Part shown: positions 58,701 to 64,000 of the stretch, piece after piece | Layout of the letters: each line of letters starts with the position of its first letter | Numbering within the stretch: the stretch's first letter is position 1 | NCBI GenBank assembly: GCA_949775045.1 | Contig: OX459096.1 | Coordinates: 39,962,158-40,026,157 of the forward strand | DNA from: Metridium senile | Taxonomy: Eukaryota > Cnidaria > Anthozoa > Actiniaria > Metridiidae | Direction of reading: 5' to 3' | Length of the DNA: 64,000 bases | Position numbers and translations under genes: made by a program | The notes under the pieces: generated by a model | Databases searched by the model: none | What the model was told of the DNA's origin: nothing | Seen by the model: only the letters and a program-made list of their open reading frames with translations

Positions 58701-60545
58701 GTCCCTGTCCTTAGCCAATCTCTCTATTTCATATTTTTAAAAGCTCCCTTCAATAACTAGTGCATCATCTCAATGTTCTATTTTGATGGCAGGTTATTAC
58801 TAATTATGTAATTATTTATTTTTTGTCATAGCTTTTTTCTTTTTTAATTAAGCAAGACATTTTGACTGCAAAATTGGCAGCCTTTATCAGTTGGAAAAAC
58901 AAAAGTCTCTTTACAGTACTGTAGGTGTAGGTGTACTTACAGATGTCAATTTTTCCAAATGTGCCAAAGGAACTAGTTCTTGGAAAGATGCAATGCAATT
59001 GTTAGACACATCTAGAGTCTCCAGTAAAGTAAAGTGCTGAATACCTATAGTAAATTAACACACAACGATCAATCATATTATTTGAAACTCTCTATTCTGT
59101 TCATGTTTTATTCATCGTTGATCCATCAGTTGAAATATGAATTAGCAAACACATGTTTCACACATGTGCATCACTTGGTATTTTAAGCCTTTTTTAATAC
59201 TCTGAGATGTAACATTTTTTTTTATTACATGTCAATTATGTTACTTTGTAAGCAAACACATGAAGATGGTAGCAATAAAATTGATAATGCATTAATATGC
59301 ATAGGAGCAAGGATGGCACAGTTGGTTAGTGCGTGACATTCTTTGCGAGAGGTCCCGAGCTCGATTCCCAGTGACCTCACATCCTTATTTCGACTTCTCT
59401 CCTTTCCGTGTAGCTTTAAGTAGCTTTAAATACCCATAAAACAGAGCACTGATGGAGAGAGGGGAGTAAAATGAGCACTGTTGGCCTCAAGTTTATCAGT
59501 CAATGACTGTAACGAGTTACTAATGTTAAATAAGGTTACTTTACTTTACTTTTACTTTACTTTATATGCAACAAATTAATTCACAAACAAAAGTGACCAG
59601 TATTCTCTTGTAGTATGATTTTATAATGTGACAATGTAAATGGGCAATGGTAACTGACTAATGCAAGACACACAACAAGTGACATACCTTTTAAATTTTG
59701 GATGTCATTGTTCCTGAGAATAAGAACTTTGAGTGATGGTGTGATATTAAAGGAAGAAGCACATGGGACCTTGTTTAGCTGATTGTAACCAATATTGATG
59801 CACTTCAGATCAGACAAAAACTAAACAATTAAAAAAGAACAAAAATGATAATATTAATATGAATCATTTAAATGAGGCTAGTCATTTAGACATTCAAAGC
59901 TGTATTGAAAGATGACACTTTTCATTTCTTCAAATAGGATGAGATGCAGCCGACCAAGATAGGCATGGTTGGAAAAATGTTTATTGATACCCTGAAAAGA
60001 AAGTTTCAAAAACAAACAATAATATTTTTAACATTACCTTCCAGCTATCATCATTTTCAGGAGATTCAATACTATTGTGACTCAGATTTAACAATTTCAA
60101 AGCAGGTAAAACTTTCTGTAAGAGGAAATCACATGCATTATTGTAGAGTATATTTTTATATAATATAATAACAGATATATCTTGATAAATTACTGTAACT
60201 GTATGAAGTTTAAGACTCTACAGCAAACTTGGATGTTCTTTATACATTGTATGAAATACAAACTTGCAAAATGTCTATTCAAGGCAGACTGAGCTAAGCA
60301 ATTTCAATGTTTATCATATTTACATGTATGACTGTCACAACAAAGTTGACACTATCTGGGTGTGAGAAGTCAACCAAATTAAGCAGGAATAATCTTCTGA
60401 GTAAAGCAACAATTAAAGATAAAAAAATATTTACCAGAGAGTCATCAATGCTGTTGATGCTATTATAGCTGAGGTTAACTTCTTCAAGTCTTTCCCAGGC
60501 AAAAGGTGTACTAGAGAGATCTCCCCCACAACAGATAAACACCTC
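41595..60545 (-). CDS. STK11IP: STK11-interacting protein (LIP1) homologue, 27 exons, N-terminus missing from model
   Basis: Twenty-seven exons with matching phases give 1217 codons to a TAG stop at 41595. Order: leucine-rich repeats, Lys-rich and acidic linker, PH-like region, a four-cysteine zinc ribbon, a 305-codon Ser/Asn-rich exon, further PH-like strands, a DEP domain, and the C-terminal block. Recognised against vertebrate STK11IP by the LRR end (GNPVCYCDDYRMRTVSYMSP), the zinc ribbon (CLKC ... CPDCGS), DHRLKLYFEVSLFTGGQEES and the final TPWEKLFGVELQT. STK11IP is a cytosolic scaffold that binds the tumour-suppressor kinase LKB1/STK11 and is linked to TGF-beta/SMAD and lysosomal signalling in vertebrates. 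The first exon here (60545) begins in phase 0 inside the LRR region; about 130 N-terminal residues expected from the family were not found in 60546-64000. Exons are given in the part entries. Confidence 0.93.
42640..42995. repeat. AACC/AAAC low-complexity repeat in STK11IP intron
   Basis: Degenerate (AACC)n and (AAAC)n with CCACC segments. Open frames rich in Val/Gly/Leu/Trp on the minus strand are by-products. Confidence 0.85.
44540..46244 (-). CDS. STK11IP: STK11IP part 6: DEP domain exons
   Basis: Exons 46244-46202, 45366-45304, 44939-44850, 44656-44540. Together they read as a DEP domain: PPLIKDRK, LLRHYSQCFIGKDFVDWMIQ, TRTEAVEKAQTLVGAGLIEH, then VYKECKFEDKEQFYKFG. This contains the family hallmarks (F-x-G-x-x-x-V-D-W, R-x-E-A, G-L-I-x-H-V, F-x-D-x-x-x-F-Y-x-F). 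DEP domains bind membranes or receptors in signalling scaffolds. I do not recall a DEP in vertebrate STK11IP; splice phases place it squarely between typical STK11IP blocks. Confidence 0.9.
44758..44815 (+). repeat. ACTCTGAAGATGACTTCC motif, copy 1
   Basis: ACTCTGAAGATGACTTCC, then ACTCAGGTTGTCGAAGCGTC, then AGACATCAACA. It is repeated with few changes on the minus strand at 52250-52320. It lies in an STK11IP intron. Its origin is uncertain (see findings). Confidence 0.6.
45429..46151. mobile_element. TTAA-flanked inverted-repeat element, 723 bases
   Basis: Ends GGACGGGGCCTACT and AGTAGGCCCCGTCC are exact reverse complements as far as compared, apart from trailing bases, and are flanked by TTAA at 45425-45428 and 46152-46155. 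A TTAA target is characteristic of piggyBac-type transposition. No transposase frame. It lies in an STK11IP intron between DEP exons. Confidence 0.82.
46646..50925 (-). CDS. STK11IP: STK11IP part 5: Ser-rich exon and second PH-like region
   Basis: Exons 50925-50010, 49132-49035, 47550-47466, 47214-47118, 46730-46646. The first is 916 bases, Ser/Asn/Lys-rich and probably disordered, ending in DHRLKLYFEVSLFTGGQEES, which matches the vertebrate DHRLRLF block. The following exons continue the beta-rich domain: STALLVVSNLAIYILRFEE, SYSLKDIQFVDFGLSF, SFRLELNGDSPGSFTFLV. The introns contain a 1-kb TTAA-flanked element (47669-48691) and foldbacks near 49210-49522. Confidence 0.9.
47669..48691. mobile_element. 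TTAA-flanked inverted-repeat element, 1023 bases
   Basis: Ends GGTATCATGGGACAAAAT and ATTTTGTCCCATGATACC are perfect reverse complements (18 bases), flanked by TTAA at 47665-47668 and 48692-48695. The interior is AT-rich with no transposase frame seen. Probably a piggyBac-type non-autonomous element. Confidence 0.85.
49210..49522. mobile_element. Two adjacent foldback elements
   Basis: First, about 49210-49361: AACAACAAATTTTC / GAAAATTTTGTTATT. Second, 49395-49522: GGGCATAATGCTGTGATAGT / ACTATCACAGCATAATGCCC with TGGAAACTAAATGTTC / GAACATCCAGTTTCC inside. Both are in the intron after the Ser-rich exon. Confidence 0.75.
51541..51734 (-). CDS. STK11IP: STK11IP part 4: zinc-ribbon exon
   Basis: The exon starts CLKC and has CPDCGS about 17 residues later, giving a four-cysteine zinc site like the C-x2-C ... 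C-x2-C of vertebrate STK11IP. The remainder is Asp/Glu/Ser/Asn-rich. The exon ends two bases into a Trp codon completed by the next exon. Confidence 0.9.
52250..52325 (-). repeat. ACTCTGAAGATGACTTC motif, copy 2
   Basis: The minus strand reads ACTCTGAAGATGACTTCTGC, then TCAGGATGTTGAAATGTCAG, then AGCACAACATCAACAGA, clearly related to 44758-44815. It lies in the intron after the exon at 52414-52337. Confidence 0.6.
52337..53596 (-). CDS. STK11IP: STK11IP part 3: PH-like region
   Basis: Exons 53596-53466, 52835-52689, 52414-52337. Alternating hydrophobic strands (QPFIVTLKTM, LLVTVTDHFI, VICKLETDSLISAKIEESED, FYVHLKFDYL) are followed by a helix (QFLQLLHPALESNEEA), a PH-domain-like order of elements. 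It corresponds to the vertebrate segment between the acidic region and the zinc ribbon. Confidence 0.8.
52985..53105. repeat. AGCCTGCGTGCAGCCAGACG repeat fragment
   Basis: GCAGCCAGACGTTACT occurs twice (about 53001 and 53032) next to AGCCTGCG. It looks like one terminus of a dispersed element; no partner end was found nearby. Confidence 0.5.
54140..56411 (-). CDS. STK11IP: STK11IP part 2: basic and acidic linker exons
   Basis: Exons 56411-56277, 55797-55707, 55627-55553, 54993-54931, 54277-54140. The second begins KKKGKKVKARNVSILTDVED, matching the basic KVKSR-like stretch of vertebrate STK11IP. The fourth carries HWLPAINHVLHG, which aligns with the family's NWLQYRSHL-type motif. The others are low-complexity polar sequence, probably disordered. 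Confidence 0.85.
55150..55432. mobile_element. Inverted-repeat element, family D copy 2 (partial)
   Basis: It shares GTGAGCGGCC, AAGTTAAAACTTATCCAAAT and CATGATTTCTTTTG ... ATTATTCATGAATT with the right half of the element at 26922-27507. It contains an inner palindrome AGATACAGATCTCATACAGA. Confidence 0.65.
56060..56176. mobile_element. Hairpin element, family C copy 3
   Basis: GGAGATACAAATTTTATCTT pairs with AAGATAAAATTTGTATCTCC, flanked by GAACATT and ATGTTC. It is related to 29369-29514 and 26463-26613. Confidence 0.8.
56536..57151. mobile_element. Inverted-repeat element of 616 bases with AGTCAAACAAGCTCACACG ends
   Basis: AGTCAAACAAGCTCACACGT and CGCGTGAGCTTGTTTGACT are near-perfect reverse complements. 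The arms extend about 50 bases through GTTGACCCCTCGAGTTGATT. No convincing target duplication and no transposase frame. Confidence 0.8.
57508..58135. mobile_element. Inverted-repeat element of 628 bases with CGTA flanks
   Basis: GCAGGGATTCTGGCATTATG and CATAATGCCAGAATCCCTGC are perfect reverse complements (arms 26 bases), flanked by CGTA at 57504-57507 and 58136-58139. The interior has many ATTATGCGG repeats near both ends and a doubled CCGCCATCTTGGAAAA. Confidence 0.85.
58145..58335. repeat. CCACA/ACACCA low-complexity stretch
   Basis: Imperfect CA-rich repeats follow the 628-base element, within an STK11IP intron. Confidence 0.7.
58502..60545 (-). CDS. STK11IP: STK11IP part 1: leucine-rich repeat exons
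   Basis: Exons 60545-60435, 60115-60038, 59820-59688, 59044-58941, 58591-58502. Each exon carries about one LRR: LEEVNLSYNSINSIDDSL, LKLLNLSHNSIES, LKCINIGYNQLNKVPC with LKVLILRNNDIQNLKG, LLETLDVSNNCIASFQEL, and LTSLQLTGNPVCY. The repeats end in an LRR C-cap-like DDYRMRTVSYMSPYPRRGE. LRRs of this family mediate protein binding. The intron between the third and fourth exons holds a SINE (59298-59564). Confidence 0.93.
59298..59564 (+). mobile_element. tRNA-derived SINE
   Basis: The head resembles a tRNA: TGGCACAGTTGG at 59314-59325 fits the Pol III A box, and AGCTCGATTCC at 59358-59368 fits the B box (9 of 11). GGATG and CATCC can pair as an acceptor stem (about 59311 and 59379). A tRNA-unrelated body follows, and the element ends in a TTTAC repeat tail (about 59536-59564). 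It is inserted in an STK11IP intron, opposite to the gene. Confidence 0.8.
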
Positions 60546-60607
60546 CTGGTACAATAAAACATATTGTCATTAATAGATGTAGTGTGGAAATGTACTAGCT
60601 AACAGGT

Positions 60608-60802
60608 AACAGGTTCCCATTTAAATCTGTACTTTCCCATTTAAATCTGTACTTATGCAAATTTTGTTGATGTGTGCTAAACACACAGATCAACCAATCA
60701 GAGAAGTTCACTTCAGAAATAATATACTCTGATTGGTTGATCTGTGTGTTTAGCACACATCAATACAATTTGCATAAGTACAGATTTAAATGGGAACCTG
60801 TT
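60608..60802. mobile_element. Hairpin MITE, copy 2 of the 7703 family
   Basis: Near-identical to 7703-7937 but 40 bases shorter: two 20-base units in the left arm and one in the right. The ends AACAGGTTCCC / GGGAACCTGTT lie next to TA on each side, consistent with a TA target. Confidence 0.85.
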
Positions 60803-63000
60803 AACTATACATTATCAGCCTGTGGATAAGTAAAGATATTATTATTGTATACATAATTATACAGTATGTGTGTGCAATTCCGGACGGTTTTTGAATAAAG
60901 TGCCATATCATTCGTTAAATGCATTGTTTAGGAAATATATTTTCCCTGGAGATGAGGTAACATCTGATAAAGATTTATATAAAGTATTTTAGTGATTTTT
61001 AAAAATGTTATGGATATATTTGTAAAGTAGTTTGAGTGGTGCAATTCCGGACAGTTGTGTGCAAAGCCGGACACTATTAAAGTAGGTTCTGTTTAATCAA
61101 TTCTTTGAAGTTATTTCCTAATTTTCGAATGCTTATGATAGATTTTCCATTTCCACAGTCAAATTTGAGATTAAAGCATAAGTTTGTGTTAATTAAATCA
61201 TGAATTACGTTGCTTGATTAATACGTTTGAGCACTAAATTATTTCACACATGAGTAATTGCTTTCGTGCTCTGGATTCTGCAAATGAATATAAATGTCCT
61301 ATAAATGAATAGTGCATGGTGATTAAGAGTGAATGTCAGTAAGAACCGAGCAAAATCGAACTTTAGCGGCCACACTCAAAAAATGGATTTCGCTCATATT
61401 CCGTTTAAACGTATGAAATAGGTTACTTTTAAACGTGTCAAGGTTCGTTTTTCGAAAAACTGAGTATTTTTCGAAAAAATCGGAAAAAAACGATTTGGAC
61501 CGTTTTCGGTCTCAAATTAGCGAAATTCAAGCGTGGAATATACAGTCCAAAAACTTCCCTCGTGTCCAAAAGCAAGGCCTGCCAGCGAAACTCTGTTTTC
61601 GTGTATGGAACAAACAGATATTCAACGTTAATTTCAGAGTAAAATATTGTCGTTTCCTTGTTTTATAAAGGAAAAAATCGCTCATCAATCAGCACGACTT
61701 TGCAGGTCAAAATAAATTACATTTTACTACCATTTTATCATGGACATTTTCACCATGTGCACGTGCTCAGATTACCTTCATATTCTAGCTACTCAATCTT
61801 CAAATGATAAGCTTTAAATTGATGTAAAAATATTTCTGGGCTTTCACTTTACGGTCCTGTACGAGTAGCTTGAAGTTGACACATTTTGCATAAATTTCGA
61901 AGACTGATACCATTAAAAAGTAGAATTTATACGTTTACAAGCTTGCATACTTCCTAATAACAATAACAAAAGTATAAAAATGATACACATAGGATTCTTG
62001 TACTTAATATTTCATTATTAATATCCAACAAGACACTATTAGATTATTATGCTACTCGTAGTATTTCGTTATTTAATACTTACCGCCGGTCGCTAATAGT
62101 AAACAATTGTTCTCTCATGTACTTTAGATTATTTTGCCGTTTCAAATAACTCCACTAAGCCAAATATAATTTTAGAATAACATCAGTTCAATAACAGTTT
62201 CTTCGTGGGAAAAAAGGCCGTTGATATTGCTTTGGAAATAAAACTATTCTGCTTGCGGTAGTTTTCATGTTTTGGTTGGTAGACAAACATACAACTTTTG
62301 TCTAAGGGGGTAGCCCTGGGTAGATGGATTTTTTATTCGTTATTGGGGTACTATAGGGTTTTTTTCTTCCACATCCAATGCTATAATGTACATGCAGGAT
62401 ATTGTAATATACAGCTAGTAAAACATGTTTATTGCCTTGGAATTCAATTCATATCCCGGGGGGACGTTTGGGTAAAACTATCCACGTCCGTCGTATCGTT
62501 TGGGAGCAAAAAATCAGCGTATTTTTTTTATGGTATTAAAATTGAAATCTAGAATCTTCGCATTTCTTTGTATATTTTAGGGTATGCAAACGGACTTTGC
62601 TTGGCATAGTCGCACGATTTTTGTTTTATGGTTTATCTGGTATCCCTTAATAAGGGTCAAACATCGTCTATGCCACACCCTTTTAAAAGGACTAATGGGT
62701 GCCTTTGACAATTCCCGACGAGCATTATCCATACCTTTCCCCTGATTGATACACACATAAACATGTTTTTAAAAGCTGTAATTATTGTTCACGTTAAGCA
62801 TATGCAGTTATTGATTACGACTGACTTGGAGATTTTCTCAATATAAGGGGCCTTTCTTTTGGATCGACTTGATGTCGTCGATAGCAATTTCAAGGTTTTC
62901 GCAGATTTCCTTTAGCATCTTAATAGACTTTGACTTGACTTTGACTTTATTTGATTTCAACAGGAAATTACAACTAATATACACATACCCGCAAATAGCG

Positions 63001-63072
63001 GAGCTAGTCGAGGCTACCCTGCGTTACATCCGGCGGGGAATAAACTGGATGTAACGCAGGCTAGTCGAGGCG
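63001..63072. mobile_element. Short foldback
   Basis: CCTGCGTTACATCC pairs with GGATGTAACGCAGG, and outer CTAGTCGAGG copies flank it. Confidence 0.7.
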
Positions 63073-63429
63073 GGTAATGTTAACTTAGTATTTACAAATA
63101 TATATCAGCTTTTTATAAATATATTAAACACATGCGCAATGTATTTTTATTGATATTGATAGGGGATACAAAAGTTATTTTATTAGAATAAATATATGGA
63201 AGAAAAATAATAAGGATGAATAACGAATGAAAAAAATATATACTATATAATATTATTCTATTTATATTAGAGAAAATGGAAAATACTATATTAATTTATC
63301 TAATTAAATTATATTGAAAGAGATTGGAGATTTCAATATCATATCCGAAGTTAGAAAATTTCGACAACGTCGAAGTGGCAACAATTTTACGTACAACGGC
63401 TGGGTAATGGTTTTAGTAGACATCTAAGT

Positions 63430-63825
63430 GCAATTATTATACATTTTACTAACTACATTGAATCTGATTGGCTGAGAGCACACGGCTAAATCTGAATAGC
63501 ATGTGAACTTGACAGTGATAATTGCATTGTCTGTAGTTATCACTGTCAAGTTCCCAGGCTCTCTCCGTTCTCAGGGAGTTAATGTGAAAATGTCAGCGAG
63601 ATTTGCTTGTTATTGTCTCTTTTACCTGATTATAATTGCACTTTTACTTTAAAAAATGTATAATAAAACAATTATTGAATTCGGTTTTCGCATGATATCG
63701 TAAATTATCAAGACCTCGAGTCAGTATTATCTGCCTCAGCCAGGAGGCTTCGGCAGATAACACAGACTTCGGTCTTGATAATTTACGATATCTTACTCAA
63801 CCTCATCCAATAATTGCTTATTATT
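63430..63825. mobile_element. Two adjoining foldback elements at the right edge
   Basis: First, about 63430-63670: an outer GTGCAATTATTATACATTTT / ATTATAATTGCAC pair and an inner AACTTGACAGTGATAA / TTATCACTGTCAAGTT. Second, about 63669-63818: GATATCGTAAATTATCAAGACC / GGTCTTGATAATTTACGATATC with a GCCAGGAGGC-type inner stem. Confidence 0.75.
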
Positions 63826-64000
63826 ACACACAATGAAATATACACGACACATGACATGTCAAATTGATTTGCCGTTTCTAGTAAATAAACTTTAATACAA
63901 AAATGTTTAAAAACAGCGGACTAAAATAGAACGTAGTGTACATATGTACATGATCATCATCAAACCAAGAAAACTTCAACATATCATTTTAGAAGCTTTC

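Larger units (their letters stand above)
60546..64000. other. Region upstream of the first recognised STK11IP exon
   Basis: No further exon of STK11IP was recognised. It holds a hairpin MITE (60608-60802), TCCGGAC-type repeats (about 60877-61075), a short foldback (63001-63072) and two foldbacks (about 63430-63830). A minus-strand stretch at about 62880-62950 (KEICENLEIAIDDIKSI) looks faintly protein-like but is short and unsupported. Confidence 0.5.

Noticed and set aside
62869..62960. Minus-strand stretch KEICENLEIAIDDIKSI, possibly an exon
   Set aside because: Short, next to a TGACTT simple repeat, with no matching splice sites or family resemblance.
1..64000. Bacterial-type operons, CRISPR arrays, toxin-antitoxin or phage modules
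   Set aside because: All convincing genes have spliceosomal introns or animal-type domains; repeats have no spacer pattern.

Overview
This is a window of animal nuclear DNA, AT-rich, with intron-exon genes (canonical GT..AG junctions, long introns) and very many short inverted-repeat elements. The gene content (a cnidarian-style single-domain universal stress protein gene with introns, a mitochondrial-type creatine kinase leader exon, SOAT, a two-pore K+ channel, a ciliary CATIP homologue, a divergent intronless GPCR, an STK11IP homologue) together with the foldback elements points to an early-branching marine animal, most likely an anthozoan cnidarian. The species cannot be fixed from the sequence alone. 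Layout: (1) 180-463, minus: first coding exon of a creatine-kinase-type phosphagen kinase, running off the left edge. (2) 1445-14179, plus: a complete 14-exon sterol/acyl-CoA acyltransferase gene (SOAT, predicted 538 aa), head-to-head with the kinase; one of its introns carries a 5'-truncated L2/CR1-type LINE with a 530-codon open frame. (3) 16124-19600, minus: a complete 3-exon two-pore-domain K+ channel (355 aa). (4) 22947-31735, plus: a complete 10-exon CATIP-like gene (367 aa). (5) 33048-34316, minus: an intronless 422-aa rhodopsin-family GPCR with unusual core motifs. (6) 36479-40553, minus: a complete 4-exon universal stress protein (156 aa) with a 1.7-kb minisatellite in its last intron. 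(7) 41595-60545, minus: 27 exons (1217 codons) of an STK11IP/LIP1 homologue lacking only its N-terminal exons, which must lie beyond or be unrecognised in 60546-64000; it contains a clear DEP domain. The genes do not form an operon or one pathway: they are separate units for energy metabolism, sterol esterification, membrane potential, cilia/actin, signalling, stress and kinase scaffolding. Introns and intergenic DNA are filled with non-autonomous DNA elements. Several belong to families with two or three copies in this window, some have readable target-site duplications (TTAA, TTA, TA, CGTA), and there are microsatellites, minisatellites, a tRNA-derived SINE and poly-G tracts. No bacterial-type system, CRISPR array or rRNA was seen. 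The most interesting items are the DEP domain inside the STK11IP homologue, the reading frame that runs from a USP exon straight into the minisatellite, the paired TTAA-flanked elements, and a repeated CTGAAGATGACTTC motif that may be a Penelope-type or ribozyme-like remnant. All exon models were built by eye from splice consensus, phase continuity and remembered family sequences; none is checked against transcripts.
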